Source of the DNA: Rhodocyclaceae bacterium
Lineage (GTDB): Bacteria > Pseudomonadota > Gammaproteobacteria > Burkholderiales > Rhodocyclaceae
Length of the DNA: 63,714 nt
Direction of reading: 5' to 3'
NCBI GenBank assembly: GCA_003963315.1
Contig: RXJP01000028.1
Location: 62,659 to 126,372, forward strand
Every line of letters starts with the position of its first letter. Within the stretch, counting starts at the first letter, position 1. Under the pieces are notes generated by a model. It saw nothing but the letters and a program-made list of their open reading frames with translations, was not told the DNA's origin and searched no databases. This document shows positions 27,049 to 36,948 of the stretch, in pieces. The position numbers were made by a program, and so were the translations under genes.

Positions 27049-27677
27049 TGGGGCAGCTCCAGTTCGTCGACGCGCAGCCGCAGGCCTTCCTGAGACACCA
27101 GGGCCGGCACCTGGGTGATGCCCAGGCGGTGGGTCAGCAGGCCCTGCTGGTCGTAATAAACGGGCAGACGCCAGGCCTTCATCAGTGCCATGTAGGAGCC
27201 CCCGACCAGGATCGGCTTGACTCGTCCCCGGTACATATTCAGGAGTTCCCGGACCCGCGTCACTTGCCGTGGGTCGCGGGCATCGAAGAACAGCAGGTGT
27301 CGGGACAGGGACACCACCTCCAAGGGATTCTTGCGAGTGCCGGCGGCGAACAGCAGTTCGCCTTTGGGGCCGAGGACGTTGCGATCCAGGGTGAAGGTGG
27401 GGTCGTAGTAGAAGGTTCGCGGTGTTTGGGTCGCGTGCAGGCCGGTTATCGGTGAGGGCCGGGTGATCGCCGCTGCGCCCCGGGTCCGGGCTTCCTCTTC
27501 CAGGTGCCGCAACTCGCCGCTTTTTTCTTTTTCGCGCAGACGCTGTTCGATGAAGGCGAGCAGGTGGGGCTCGCTGACCTCATAGGTGGGACCGAGGGCA
27601 CCCAGGTCAATGGCATGGGATGTGCTGCTCAGCAGGGCAAGGGTCATTGCCATGAGGGGCGGGAATGGGCGTTTCAT
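27045..27677 (-). CDS. traW: TraW, pilus assembly protein
   Basis: A 210-residue exported protein. The signal peptide ends at STSHA, then IDLGALGPTYEVSEPHLLAF as in other TraW proteins, with RTFYYDPTF and KPILVGGSYMALMKAW further on. Periplasmic partner of TrbC and TraU. Overlaps the next upstream gene by 4 bp. Confidence 0.88.
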   Translation of the reverse strand: MKRPFPPLMAMTLALLSSTSHAIDLGALGPTYEVSEPHLLAFIEQRLREKEKSGELRHLEEEARTRGAAAITRPSPITGLHATQTPRTFYYDPTFTLDRNVLGPKGELLFAAGTRKNPLEVVSLSRHLLFFDARDPRQVTRVRELLNMYRGRVKPILVGGSYMALMKAWRLPVYYDQQGLLTHRLGITQVPALVSQEGLRLRVDELELPQ

Positions 27678-28009
27678 TGCCGACCACTGGTCGGGCAGCC
27701 GATCTGTGCCACCCAGTGCATCCGCGCCACGGTGTCTTCCTGGTAACTGGCGCGGATCAGGCCCATCAGGACCGGATCGCCGTCCCCTTGTGCCAAGGCG
27801 CGGCGCAGCTCGTCGCTGCCGAGCTCACGGCCGCAACGCCGGGCAAAGGCGGCCAGGTAGTCCCTGGCGCCTTGCTCGGCAGCCGGGGCGATGCGGCCCA
27901 GGAAGGTCAGGTAGTCGGCCATGGGTATGGGAGGCTGTTCCGCTGGCAGTCCTAGAGCGGGCCTTGCAAGGAGATACAGCAACGGAAGGATGATGAGTCG
28001 GCGGGCCAT
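27674..28009 (-). CDS. small exported protein between traW and the S26 peptidase
   Basis: A 111-residue protein, signal peptide RRLIILPLLYLLARPALG, then a helical mature part with two Cys (RRCGREL, QIGCPTS). Not recognised. Position inside a tightly packed tra operon suggests a periplasmic accessory of this ICE subfamily. Confidence 0.6.
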   Translation of the reverse strand: MARRLIILPLLYLLARPALGLPAEQPPIPMADYLTFLGRIAPAAEQGARDYLAAFARRCGRELGSDELRRALAQGDGDPVLMGLIRASYQEDTVARMHWVAQIGCPTSGRQ

Positions 28010-28016
28010 GGCGATC

Positions 28017-28553
28017 TCAGAACAGAGGCATCACGTGGCCGATCACCTGATCGGCGGCCACCAGACCGCTTTCCCGGTAGCGGGAATCGAAGGAGTCGGG
28101 GCTGGTGCCTTGCACGTAGTAATGCCCGGCAGGAATGACGCCCGGCGTGATGGGCGTCAGGGGGCGGCCATCCCATGCATGGGGCTTGGCGGCACCCATG
28201 GACTCGCCATTGACCGCCACCTGATGGTCGGCTACGGTGATGCGGTCTCCGGGCAGTCCGCGCACGATCTTGAAGAACGGTTGTCCGCGCAGTCCCGGAT
28301 AGGCCTCCTGCACCGGGCCGTCGAAGGCAAAGATGATCAACTCGCCGCGATGGGGTGGCCTGACGTCGTGGCTCAGCAAGGCCACTCGGTAGGGCAGACT
28401 GGGCGTCCAGTTGAAGAGGAGTGGCGAGTGCGGCGTCGGATCGATGAACAGGCGCACATAGGCCAGGCCCCAGATCAGGGTGACGGTCAGGTAGGGAAGT
28501 TTGGGTCGCCAGCCCCTGCTCGGCGAGGTTGCCATGGCAAGGAACGCTTTCAT
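28017..28553 (-). CDS. TraF/TrhF-type S26 signal peptidase
   Basis: A 178-residue protein with one N-terminal membrane segment (LPYLTVTLIWGLAYVRLFI). S26 peptidase boxes follow: SLPYRVALLSHDVRPPHRGE, the Lys region FFKIVRGLPGDRI, and GHYYVQGTSPDSFDSRY. The catalytic Ser would lie in the first box; its exact place is not evident. Such enzymes (TrhF, TraF of RP4) process the pilin. ATG 28553 overlaps the trbI stop. The larger upstream frame is a shadow. Confidence 0.82.
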   Translation of the reverse strand: MKAFLAMATSPSRGWRPKLPYLTVTLIWGLAYVRLFIDPTPHSPLLFNWTPSLPYRVALLSHDVRPPHRGELIIFAFDGPVQEAYPGLRGQPFFKIVRGLPGDRITVADHQVAVNGESMGAAKPHAWDGRPLTPITPGVIPAGHYYVQGTSPDSFDSRYRESGLVAADQVIGHVMPLF

Positions 28554-28942
28554 GGCGTATCCACCTTCCGTCGCAGGGCAACCGTCAGATCCAGGGCGGT
28601 GGTAGGCATCGCACCGGCCACGGCAGTCTTGACCAGGACCAGGCAGCCGCATTCCTTGGGCAGTTCCTCCAGGGCCACCGGCAGGCGCTGGGCGAAGGCT
28701 TTGGCCATGGTCATAGCCTGCTGCCGCTCCTCATTGGAATGGGCGGTGGTAAGGATCAGAGTGAACTGGGCTTCCTTGGCCCGGTACACCTCGGCCACGT
28801 CCACCACCCCGACACGCTGGGCGGAGGCCAGCGCCGGACGCAGTATTTGCCGGTCGTAAACGCTCAACATCAGAGCGGCGATCAAAGCCACGGCCAAGCC
28901 CTGCGCCAAGAGCCGTACAACACGGGAAATATCGAGATTCAT
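28550..28942 (-). CDS. trbI: TrbI, F-type conjugation protein
   Basis: A 130-residue protein, the same size as F-plasmid TrbI, with a single N-terminal membrane helix (LAQGLAVALIAALMLSVYD) and a periplasmic domain containing FTLILTTAHSNEERQQAMTM. Family role: influences pilus length/retraction. Overlaps traC by 4 bp. Confidence 0.75.
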   Translation of the reverse strand: MNLDISRVVRLLAQGLAVALIAALMLSVYDRQILRPALASAQRVGVVDVAEVYRAKEAQFTLILTTAHSNEERQQAMTMAKAFAQRLPVALEELPKECGCLVLVKTAVAGAMPTTALDLTVALRRKVDTP

Positions 28943-31479
28943 AGACCATGCCCCCGCTGCCGCAGCAGTTCGGCGATGGCTTCGTCGATGGACATGCCCT
29001 GGGCCCGCAGTACGTCGAGGGGCGCGTTGTCTTCGAGCTTGTTGGAGAACAGCAGGTGGGTGGCGGGATCGAGAATGTTGCGGGCCACCCCTTCGCCTAC
29101 CGGCGAGGAGATATAGACCTCCGAGAAGGCACCCGCTTCGGTACGCAAGGAGTTGAGCAGCCGCTTCTTCGGCTCGTCCATGGAGAGCCGCCCCTTGCGG
29201 TCCAGCATCTCGATGGATTCGGGCTTCTGCCGCAGCAGGAACACCCAGTCCGAGCAGTTGAGGGCGGCTTCCATCTGGGCCGAGCCGTAGTAGTCGTCGG
29301 CGCTTTGGGTGGCGGTGCCCAGGGCACCGCCGTACTTGCGGGCACGGCGGGCGGCCTCCTCGATCACCGCCGCCTTGACCGGATCGTCGGCACCTACGTC
29401 ACCCAATTGCTGCTTGAGTTCGTCTACGAACAGTACCTTGCGCCGGTTACGGGTCAGGTACATCTCGCCGGTGATCCTGTGCAGCAGCAGGATGTTCACC
29501 ACCGCATGCAGATCCGGCCGACGCTTCAGCTCCTCGTTCTCGATGACGATGAAGTCGTTGGAGAAATCCACGTTGTTGCGCCCTTCGAAGAAGCGTTCGT
29601 ACTGACCGCCCTGGGCGTAGGGGTTGAGCATGACGGCCAGGTCCTTGATGCGCTGGTCGTTCACCAGACCCAGCTCGCGCAAGGTGCCTTCGCGGAAGGC
29701 ATCGCGTAGCGTCGTGATGCGCATCTCGTTGCCGTATTTGTGCCACAGTTTGAGCACCATGGCGGAGATGGCCTTGTATTGGACCTCTTCCAGGACGTGC
29801 TGCATGGAGCACATCTTGGCGATGCCCGGCACCAGCATGTCCATGTCCTCGTTGATGTCTACGATGTGGGTGAAGGGATCAACGCAGATGTCTACGTCGG
29901 GGCGGAACTCGATATAGGTGCCATCCGCCTTGCGGCACAGCTTCTCGAAGCTGCGGCCCAGGTCCAGCATCCATACCTTGGCGCCGATGGCCCGGTAGGA
30001 CCACGCCATTTCGTTCATCAGCACCGACTTGCCCGAGCCCGGAGCGCCGATGATGGCGAAGTTGTAATTGCCCAGATCGTTGTCGAAGATGTCCAGGGTC
30101 ATCAACTGCCCACGCCGGCCACCGAAGACCAGGGCGGGGGTGCGGGTGCCGCGCCATTCGGCGATCAGCGGCGCCAAGTGGATGGCGTTGGCCATGGTCT
30201 TGCGCGTGACCCGCCGCATCTTGGCCAAGTCCCGATGGAACTTCTCGCTCAGCGTCATGGGCAGGCTGGCCAGCAGGGCCTGGCGGTGCATGTAGGCATC
30301 CGCGTTAAGCTGGAAGCCACGGCCGCGCCAGATGGCGTTGGCCGCTTCGTGGGCTGCTGCCGACTTACCCGGGGCGGTGAACAGGGCCAACTGGTGATAG
30401 AGGCTGACCAGATTGCCGCCTGTATCGATGGCGTTGGCCGCCGCCGACCAGTCCTGGAGCTTCTTGCCCACGTCCGGCATCACATCGGCCATTTTCGATT
30501 TGGCATTCTGGGTGGCACGCACATGGTTGGCGGTGACCGCCGACTTGGTGGCATTGGGGTCGAGCACATGGACGCCCAGGGTGAGCAGGAAAGGGGCGCT
30601 GTACTGCAAGGCAGGCTGCATCAGGTCGCCGATCAGGGAACCCATCTGCCACAGGGCGAAGCGCTCGGGGAAGCTCTTGATCGAATAGAAACGGGCCTCC
30701 AGCACGTCGGGGCTGCCTTCCTTCCACAGGGTCAGGCCGCCGGGATGGGGATCCTGGATGGTGTCGAAATCCACGATCTGATCGCGCAATTCCCGGCCGT
30801 CGTCGTACTGAAAGTCCGGGGCGTCGGGCCGATGCATGCGGTCGGGGTTGGTGAAAAGTGCGCACCAGTTGATCAGGTCGGCGGCATCGCAGATCCGGTT
30901 GGGCAGGGAGGCCGAGCGTAGGGTGGAGGCCATGGCTTCCCGCAGGGCAATCAAGGCTTCGCGTTGGTTGAGGTCCCGCGGGTCGCCCGGGAAGGACACA
31001 CTCAGCATCAGGCGGAAATCTCGGATGGTGTAGTGGAAGCCGGCAGTGAGGGAGGCGCGGGCGCCGTGCAGCAGATGGCCCACCCGCTGGCGGGCGAGGC
31101 GGTGAAACAGGTTGTCGTTGCGGGCGGGACGGCCCCAGGCCTTGGCCTTGTCGGCCTGGTCTGGATCTTCCAAGCGCAGATTGGCGTAGCGGCGCAACTG
31201 CTCGCGAACCTGGGGCGAGGCGAACAGATGGAACTGGATGCCGGTGCCGGGCGGGCAGTTGGCATAGAGGGAGACCAGCACCTCCGCCATGCGCTCGTCG
31301 GCGCCGGACTGGGGCATGAGTTCCAAGAGGAAGCCCATGCCGTCCCGGTTCACGAAAATCTTCTCGGCGGCCAGGTAAGCGGAATAGGGCAGCCAGTTGG
31401 CGAACTGTTCCGCCGGTGTGTCCGTGGGGCCGAAGCCGAACAGGGGCGGGCGCATCGGCTCTGCGTGGGGCGCGTTCAT
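28939..31479 (-). CDS. traC: TraC, VirB4-type assembly ATPase
   Basis: A 846-residue peripheral membrane ATPase powering pilus assembly. Walker A is IIGAPGSGKSVLMNEMAW; Walker B region VLFVDELKQQLGD. The N-terminal TraC domain (FGPTDTPAEQFANWLPYSAY) is intact. The start at 31479 ([10 protein letters not shown]) overlaps the traV stop by 4 bp; the longer frame to 31704 runs inside traV and is not used. Confidence 0.93.
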   Translation of the reverse strand: MNAPHAEPMRPPLFGFGPTDTPAEQFANWLPYSAYLAAEKIFVNRDGMGFLLELMPQSGADERMAEVLVSLYANCPPGTGIQFHLFASPQVREQLRRYANLRLEDPDQADKAKAWGRPARNDNLFHRLARQRVGHLLHGARASLTAGFHYTIRDFRLMLSVSFPGDPRDLNQREALIALREAMASTLRSASLPNRICDAADLINWCALFTNPDRMHRPDAPDFQYDDGRELRDQIVDFDTIQDPHPGGLTLWKEGSPDVLEARFYSIKSFPERFALWQMGSLIGDLMQPALQYSAPFLLTLGVHVLDPNATKSAVTANHVRATQNAKSKMADVMPDVGKKLQDWSAAANAIDTGGNLVSLYHQLALFTAPGKSAAAHEAANAIWRGRGFQLNADAYMHRQALLASLPMTLSEKFHRDLAKMRRVTRKTMANAIHLAPLIAEWRGTRTPALVFGGRRGQLMTLDIFDNDLGNYNFAIIGAPGSGKSVLMNEMAWSYRAIGAKVWMLDLGRSFEKLCRKADGTYIEFRPDVDICVDPFTHIVDINEDMDMLVPGIAKMCSMQHVLEEVQYKAISAMVLKLWHKYGNEMRITTLRDAFREGTLRELGLVNDQRIKDLAVMLNPYAQGGQYERFFEGRNNVDFSNDFIVIENEELKRRPDLHAVVNILLLHRITGEMYLTRNRRKVLFVDELKQQLGDVGADDPVKAAVIEEAARRARKYGGALGTATQSADDYYGSAQMEAALNCSDWVFLLRQKPESIEMLDRKGRLSMDEPKKRLLNSLRTEAGAFSEVYISSPVGEGVARNILDPATHLLFSNKLEDNAPLDVLRAQGMSIDEAIAELLRQRGHGL

Positions 31480-32012
31480 TGCGGGCCTCCCGAGGGACGG
31501 GCCGGCAGCCGCGGCAGCGAGGTGCCGGGCATGGTTGTGTTGGCATTGGTGTCGACAGGCTCCGCCGCCGGCTTGGGCGGCGCCTTCAATGGACCGTAGG
31601 CATCGCGAATCTTGCGCTGGACGTGATCGATCAGCCATTGGCCGTTGTCCACTTGCACATAGACGTAGCCCTGGTCGAAGAGGTCGCCGTCGGCATCCTC
31701 CCACGGTTTGATCCAGAGGCGCAGGACCCGGGGTGAGGAGCGAAGGGGGCTGGGCACCAGGGGCGTGTCATCGGCAGAGGGCCGGGGCCGTTCCGCGACA
31801 AAGCCTTTGTCCTCGGCAGCGGTCCGGCGGGAACGCTGGCTGGGCAGGTTGTTACGCAGGGCATTGGCATAGGTGCCGGAGACCGAGTCGCAGGCAACGC
31901 CTTCCGGTGCCTGGCAGGCATAACCGGAGCTGCCGCTGAGGCCGGACAGATTCATGCAGGCAGTGAGCAAGGGCAGTAGGCCGAGGGCACAGAAAGGTAG
32001 AGCGCGCCTCAT
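31476..32012 (-). CDS. traV: TraV, outer-membrane lipoprotein of the T4SS
   Basis: A 178-residue lipoprotein with lipobox LLTAC at residues about 17-21. Conserved Cys pair in [19 protein letters not shown], as in other TraV proteins. C-terminal part [20 protein letters not shown] is typical. Forms the outer-membrane core complex with TraK and TraB. Start 32012 overlaps the dsbC stop. Confidence 0.88.
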   Translation of the reverse strand: MRRALPFCALGLLPLLTACMNLSGLSGSSGYACQAPEGVACDSVSGTYANALRNNLPSQRSRRTAAEDKGFVAERPRPSADDTPLVPSPLRSSPRVLRLWIKPWEDADGDLFDQGYVYVQVDNGQWLIDHVQRKIRDAYGPLKAPPKPAAEPVDTNANTTMPGTSLPRLPARPSGGPQ

Positions 32013-32851
32013 GGCCGCTTCCCCTGGGTGCTGTCCGCCGAGGCCTGGAGCAGATGGGCTTCCAGTAGTGGACGCGCAGCGTAGCCATCGGTACGGCTGC
32101 CGTCGGTCCAGATCAGGGTGGGCGTGCCCTGGACGCCGAGACGATGGGCCAGGGCAAGGTTGCGCTCCAGGGGATGCTCGCAATGGGCGGATTCATCCAA
32201 CAGGCTGGCGTCTCCTTGCAGCATCAGCCGCTGCCAGGCCTGAGCTCGGTCCGTCGCACACCACACGGCCCGGGGCTTGGCCTCTCCCTGGAAGGGCACC
32301 AGGAAGGTGTAGACGGTGACGTCATCAAGCGCGGCCAGCTCGGGCTCCAATTGGCGGCAATAGGGGCAGTTGGGATCGCTGAAGACGGCCACCTTGCGCT
32401 GACCGTTGCCGTGAACGGTCTTGATGGCATCGGCCAGGGGTAACTGGTCGAACCGTATTGGCGTGGAGGCAGTGCCGGTTGTCTTGCCTGTGGCGGCGGC
32501 ATTTACGGGTGCCGAGTCGGTCCGCGCCAGCTTGGGCGCCGTCAGGTCGCGCAGAGTATGGGTGTCAAAGACGTGGCCGAACAGGAAATAGCGGGGGTGA
32601 CGGGCGGACACATAGGCCACGTTGCCTTCCATCCAGACTTCGTAGAGGCCCTCGACCGGAGAGCGGTGTATGGCGCTGAAATGGGTGCCGGGATGGGCTT
32701 TCTGCAGGGCAGCGAGCAAGCGCTGTTCGTTCTGTATGGCGGAGGCCGGCTCGGAGGCAATGGTGACAGCCGAAGTCAGGAGCGTGGTGGCCAGCAGCAT
32801 AGCGGTTCGCCCTGGGTGAACGAAGATGGGACGGGATTCAGTAGGTGCCAT
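32009..32851 (-). CDS. dsbC: DsbC-family disulfide isomerase of the T4SS
   Basis: A 280-residue exported protein, signal peptide in [20 protein letters not shown]. DsbC N-domain ([21 protein letters not shown]) and thioredoxin domain with active site [18 protein letters not shown] near residue 168, then the cis-Pro loop [13 protein letters not shown]. Provides disulfide isomerisation for Cys-rich TraN/TraU/TraH. Same operon place as the dsbC of SXT. Overlaps traB by 14 bp. Confidence 0.9.
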   Translation of the reverse strand: MAPTESRPIFVHPGRTAMLLATTLLTSAVTIASEPASAIQNEQRLLAALQKAHPGTHFSAIHRSPVEGLYEVWMEGNVAYVSARHPRYFLFGHVFDTHTLRDLTAPKLARTDSAPVNAAATGKTTGTASTPIRFDQLPLADAIKTVHGNGQRKVAVFSDPNCPYCRQLEPELAALDDVTVYTFLVPFQGEAKPRAVWCATDRAQAWQRLMLQGDASLLDESAHCEHPLERNLALAHRLGVQGTPTLIWTDGSRTDGYAARPLLEAHLLQASADSTQGKRP

Positions 32852-34202
32852 CGTCGGAGATCTCCAGATAGCGGGTTTCGGGGGAAGCAGTGAGGCGGGA
32901 GCTGTCGGCCGCTGCGGTCATGGGCACGTCGATGCGAACCCCTTTGGTGATCACCACGTCGATTTCGCGGCCAGCGTCCACTTCGATGACCGGGAAGGTG
33001 TTCTCGGCGAGCTTGATGTAGTACTGGGCCAGCCGGTCCAGGGCCTTGCCCACGCCGCTGCCCAAGCCTGCTCGGTAGGCTTCGCTGCTGGGCGTGTTGG
33101 CCACAGTGCCCAGGGCCGAAGTGCTGTATTGGGTCGAGGACGTGGCTACCCCTTGGCCGATGCCGCTGACCACGCCAGCCAACAGGGCGTTGGCCAGCAT
33201 CTGGCCCTGCTTGGTGACCAGTCGGCCGCGCATGCCTACCTTGCCGTCTTCGCCGTAGATGGAGCCCTGGATCTTGACCTCGAGGGTGGCTCCGTCGGCG
33301 CGTACGCAGGAGAGGCTCTCGGTGCGCAGATACGCCCGCTCCGAACTGATGTCGCCGTAGCCGGCAGCGATCACGAAGCAGTCCCGGTACTCGGCGCGGA
33401 AGCGGTTGGGCAGGATCGAGTTGTCCGAAAGGCGGATCAAGATCGGCTGGGGATTGGCTTGGGCCTGGCCGCCGGTGGGTGCGTCGAGGCCGCCCAGCAA
33501 GGTGCCGCGGGTAAAGCTCACCGGCAGGAAGGTAGCGACGGTCTTGGCATCCTGCTCCGGGTGCGGCGTGGCGGCAGCTTGACCTGTTGGCTGGAGGGGA
33601 CGGGCGCGGTCCGTGACGGTAATGCGGGTGATGCCAGGTTCCGTGGTCACTACCGGCGTCTGCGCGGTAAGGTTGGTGGGCGTGCCTGCCGGCATGGCAC
33701 CCGTGGAGCCGGCCTTGGATGGCGGCGGTGGCGGAGGCAGGGCTGCGGCAGGTGGGAAGGTGCTGGGGTCCGCCGTCGGATGGCCGGGAGCAGGCTGGGT
33801 TGAAGCTGCGCCCTGCTGGACTGAGGTCAGGCGCTGTTCTAGGTCGGCGAAGCGCTGCAGGGTCTTGGCCTCGAAGGCCTGCCGGTCCTTGTTGACGCGC
33901 CCTTGTTCCTCGCGCTCGTTTTCGTATTGGGCGAGCTTGCGGCCGGCGGTACCGACCCACTGGTCCACCGGATTGATCTGGCCGCCGGGCGGCATGACGC
34001 CGATGTTGGTGGCGGTGTTCGCGGTCGCGGCATTCTTGGCCTCGCCCACCTTGGTTGGTGCTTCGCTGACCGCAAAAACCAGCCAGAGAAGGCCCACACC
34101 TCCGGCCATGAGGGCTGCCAGCAGGGCGTATTGGCGTTGCCGAGGCGACAGGCGCTCGACGAATTCGCGCAGGGATTGGCCGGAGGGGCGGACGCTGGTC
34201 AT
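32838..34202 (-). CDS. traB: TraB, VirB10-type scaffold protein
   Basis: A 454-residue protein: one N-terminal membrane helix ([20 protein letters not shown]), a coiled coil (residues about 85-130), a Pro-rich periplasmic stretch ([14 protein letters not shown]) and the C-terminal TrbI/VirB10 domain ([60 protein letters not shown]). It spans both membranes in the core complex. Start 34202 overlaps traK by 4 bp. Confidence 0.92.
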   Translation of the reverse strand: MTSVRPSGQSLREFVERLSPRQRQYALLAALMAGGVGLLWLVFAVSEAPTKVGEAKNAATANTATNIGVMPPGGQINPVDQWVGTAGRKLAQYENEREEQGRVNKDRQAFEAKTLQRFADLEQRLTSVQQGAASTQPAPGHPTADPSTFPPAAALPPPPPPSKAGSTGAMPAGTPTNLTAQTPVVTTEPGITRITVTDRARPLQPTGQAAATPHPEQDAKTVATFLPVSFTRGTLLGGLDAPTGGQAQANPQPILIRLSDNSILPNRFRAEYRDCFVIAAGYGDISSERAYLRTESLSCVRADGATLEVKIQGSIYGEDGKVGMRGRLVTKQGQMLANALLAGVVSGIGQGVATSSTQYSTSALGTVANTPSSEAYRAGLGSGVGKALDRLAQYYIKLAENTFPVIEVDAGREIDVVITKGVRIDVPMTAAADSSRLTASPETRYLEISDDGTY

Positions 34203-35014
34203 GGCGTGTCCTCCCGCCGGATCACATAAACGCGGGTGGTGTCCCCTGGCCGCAGGTTGTGATGCTCGATGGCGATGCCGGCGACGTTGCCGCCTTCCCG
34301 GTCGAATTCCGGTTCGGCCAGGACCATGGGATCGAGGCTGATGTTCTGCAGGAGGAAGGCCTCGCCGATCAGCCCCCGGCCCTCGAAGCGGCGAACCTGG
34401 GTGAAGCGGGCTTCCGCCCATAGCGGTACCGCGGCATGGGTCTCCTCGACCTGAATATCGGGCGGCACCAGATCCGAGGCCATGGCCACCAGCATGGCCT
34501 TCATGGCCCGTACCGGATTGGGTGCGGGACCCACTGGAGCTTGGGCCGTAGGCGACTTCAATGCCTTGGGGGTATGGTCGCGGATGACGATGGTGTCTGC
34601 CGGCACGTCGGCTCGGCGCAGCAGCAGCGTGTAGGTGGCATTGGCCGATGAGACGAAGAGGTTGACGGGCTTTGCCGATTCACCCACCGGTCGGACATAG
34701 ATTTCACCCTTGTCACGGTCGCACTCGATGATGAGCTCGCCGGCAGAATTGGTGGCGGGCACCTGGGATGCAGGGGCCGAGATGCCTGGGGTGGCGGGCA
34801 ACGCGGCTGTCGTGCCGCAGTGGTTCGACTGGACGTTGCCGAACACATCGGTGATCGGGCCACCTTCGATGCGAATGCGGGTGGGTTCCTTGATCGATAG
34901 GATCGCCTCCACCGAGACGCCGTCGCGGGCATCGATCATCTGCAGAGCCCGTGCACCGGGCGAGGCCATCATTGCCGTGATTGTCAAAATCCAGGCGGTT
35001 CTATTTGCCCCCAT
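34199..35014 (-). CDS. traK: TraK, VirB9-like secretin-type core protein
   Basis: A 271-residue periplasmic protein. Start at 35014 with a perfect AAGGAGGT ribosome site; frames further upstream are inside traE. Signal sequence WILTITAMMASPGARA, then an N-terminal beta domain (GVSVEAILSIKEPTRIRIEG) and the C-terminal KEPREAVVP-like part ([20 protein letters not shown]). Partner of TraB and TraV. Confidence 0.88.
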   Translation of the reverse strand: MGANRTAWILTITAMMASPGARALQMIDARDGVSVEAILSIKEPTRIRIEGGPITDVFGNVQSNHCGTTAALPATPGISAPASQVPATNSAGELIIECDRDKGEIYVRPVGESAKPVNLFVSSANATYTLLLRRADVPADTIVIRDHTPKALKSPTAQAPVGPAPNPVRAMKAMLVAMASDLVPPDIQVEETHAAVPLWAEARFTQVRRFEGRGLIGEAFLLQNISLDPMVLAEPEFDREGGNVAGIAIEHHNLRPGDTTRVYVIRREDTP

Positions 35015-35567
35015 AGGGCACCTCCTTGAAGGTTTTAAGGTGCATGCGCGCGTCGGCGTAGCTGAACTCGACCCGATAGGACTTGAGCTCATTGGCGGTC
35101 TCGAAGCCATTGACCAGGGTGCGCAGGCGGCCATGGATGACGACGCTCTGGGTGTCTTCGTTGGGCACCAGTTGTTGAGGGGCGAAGACGGTGGCGGCAT
35201 TGATGCGCTTGAGCCGTTCGGCTTCCACCTCCTGCCGCGTTTTGAGGGGGCCGTACTGGTCGGGCTCCACGTAGCCGAGCAGGACCTCCTTCTTCCAGTC
35301 GATGGAGGCGGGCGTCACGTCCAGGACCAGCCATGCGATGAAGGCGCCCATCTGCTCCAGATACTCGTGGCTGGCCTTGTCGTGGGTGACCCAGAAGGTC
35401 TTGTCCAGGGAAGGCGGGACCACCACGGTGCGCACCGAGCCCAGCAGGCTAAACATGATCGCGAGGGTGAGGACCTGGGCGAGCGCCTGTACGGCCAGGG
35501 CCAGACCGAGCCAGCGATTGCGCCGGCGTATGTCCTTGATGTCGAGATTGAGGCGTTCGAAATCCAT
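35001..35567 (-). CDS. traE: TraE, VirB5/8-like conjugation protein
   Basis: A 188-residue inner-membrane protein with one N-terminal helix (WLGLALAVQALAQVLTLAIM) and the TraE periplasmic domain (VVPPSLDKTFWVTHDKASHE, YLEQMGAFIAWLVLDVTPAS). Required for pilus assembly. 15 bp after traL. Confidence 0.9.
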   Translation of the reverse strand: MDFERLNLDIKDIRRRNRWLGLALAVQALAQVLTLAIMFSLLGSVRTVVVPPSLDKTFWVTHDKASHEYLEQMGAFIAWLVLDVTPASIDWKKEVLLGYVEPDQYGPLKTRQEVEAERLKRINAATVFAPQQLVPNEDTQSVVIHGRLRTLVNGFETANELKSYRVEFSYADARMHLKTFKEVPYGGK

Positions 35568-35582
35568 GACAGGGGTTCTGGG

Positions 35583-35882
35583 TCAGCCCACCATGCGGCG
35601 CAGGTGCGACGGTGGGGTGGCGCGCAGGGCGGTGAGGGGATTGGTGGGCAGGTGCCAGTACAGCCAGTGGATGGCGAAGGCGGGATGGCGGTCGGCCTTG
35701 AGGCGGGAGATCCAGCGCGACACGGCAATACCGGTGGCGAGGCAGACCGAGAAGGAAAGCTTGCTGCCGGACAGGTAGCCGACGAAGAACATGAACAGCA
35801 CCGGCGTGGCGACGTCCACGTCCCAGAAGCCGATCTTCCATTGGTCGTCGAGGCGTCGCGGGATGTAGGTGTCCGCTTGCAT
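35583..35882 (-). CDS. traL: TraL, pilus assembly protein
   Basis: A 99-residue VirB3-like inner-membrane protein: YIPRRLDDQWKIGFWDVDVA is the conserved TraL N-terminus, with two hydrophobic helices after it. First of the L-E-K-B block. Confidence 0.9.
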   Translation of the reverse strand: MQADTYIPRRLDDQWKIGFWDVDVATPVLFMFFVGYLSGSKLSFSVCLATGIAVSRWISRLKADRHPAFAIHWLYWHLPTNPLTALRATPPSHLRRMVG

Positions 35883-35899
35883 GGGGATCTCCCGACGGC

Positions 35900-36244
35900 T
35901 CAGATCACGGCGCCCATGATGGCGCCGGCGATCACCAGGCCCACCGCAGCGAAGATCGCCAGGCCGACATAGAACAGTACCGGCCCGAAGTTGCGCAGGG
36001 CGGAGAGGGAGATCAATGCGACCACGAAGCCGACGAAACCCACGAGGGCCTTGATGCCCGGTCCAAGCTGGGCGATCTGGGTCAGGGCCGAGGTGAGGGG
36101 GCCTGTGATGCCGGTGAAGGCCACCAAGTCGAGGGCGTAGCTGGAGGAGGCGAAGCCGAGGATGGCTGCCACCAGCAGCAGAGCGTAAGCGACTGCCTTA
36201 TACGGAGCGGGACGGGAAGGGGAAGCCAAGGTGTTGCTGCTCAT
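35900..36244 (-). CDS. traA: TraA-like conjugative pilin
   Basis: A 114-residue precursor: long leader with membrane helix (KAVAYALLLVAAILGFASSS, cleavage near YALD), then a small pilin core with two hydrophobic helices (GIKALVGFVGFVVALISLSA and FGPVLFYVGLAIFAAVGLVI) linked by a short charged turn. This is the F-type/SXT pilin layout. ATG 36244 has GGAGACTTCCC before it; an upstream ATG at 36307 would lengthen the leader by 21 residues. Confidence 0.85.
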   Translation of the reverse strand: MSSNTLASPSRPAPYKAVAYALLLVAAILGFASSSYALDLVAFTGITGPLTSALTQIAQLGPGIKALVGFVGFVVALISLSALRNFGPVLFYVGLAIFAAVGLVIAGAIMGAVI

Positions 36245-36303
36245 GGGAAGTCTCCAGATGGTTGACGGAAAAGCGGATGCCAGGGACTGCTCGCGGGATT
36301 GGC

Positions 36304-36948
36304 TCATGGGGTACTCCCTGGGGCGATGCGGATGACGATCTCGGCCCGCCGGTTCCGGGCGCGGCCGGCAGGGGTATCGTTTTTTGCGATGAAGCAGCAC
36401 ACACCGTGACCTTCAACAGTCATGCGGGTGGACAGGTCCGGATTTCCTTGACGGAGGTAGTCCGCGACTGCCTGGGCGCGGCTTAGCGCCAGGGTGTCAT
36501 TGGTCCCCTGGGGACCGGTAGCGTCGGTATGGCCGGTGATGGTGATAGAGGAGGCTTGGCTGATGTCGGTAGCAACGCTGTTCAGAACGGATTGCTCGGT
36601 TCGGGATAATCGGGCGCTGTTGAAAGTAAAGTTGACGGTGACGGTAAGTCTTGTTTCAGGTCGAGATGCAGGGGCTGGCACAGATGGCGGCGGCTCAGCA
36701 TTGATGAGGGGAGCAGGGATAGGCTGTGGAACCATTTTCACCGCGAGTGTCTTTGGCGTTCGAGCAGGGCAGGCCGGAGGCAGGCAGCGGGCGAAATGGG
36801 CCTGAGGGCCGAAATCGAGCTGGGCTAATTGCGCGGTGACGGCGCCGTGAGGAATTTCCGGTGCTCGGAACAGTGCGCAAGACGATAAAAGTGTCGCGCT
36901 GCTGGCCACAGCAAACAGTAGAGCGGCAGGGATGCAACTGGTTTTCAT
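36304..36948 (-). CDS. OmpA-family lipoprotein
   Basis: A 214-residue protein with signal peptide and lipobox LLSSCA, a Pro-rich spacer, and a C-terminal OmpA/Pal peptidoglycan-binding domain (NFTFNSARLSRTEQSVLNSV, ITITGHTDATGPQGTNDTLA, LSRAQAVADYLRQG, ARNRRAEIVIRI). It anchors the apparatus to the cell wall (inference). Overlaps the transglycosylase by 4 bp. Confidence 0.88.
   Translation of the reverse strand: MKTSCIPAALLFAVASSATLLSSCALFRAPEIPHGAVTAQLAQLDFGPQAHFARCLPPACPARTPKTLAVKMVPQPIPAPLINAEPPPSVPAPASRPETRLTVTVNFTFNSARLSRTEQSVLNSVATDISQASSITITGHTDATGPQGTNDTLALSRAQAVADYLRQGNPDLSTRMTVEGHGVCCFIAKNDTPAGRARNRRAEIVIRIAPGSTP

Noticed and set aside
29740..30921. 393-codon plus frame opposite traC
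   Set aside because: Mirror frame of an essential ATPase gene; no domain.
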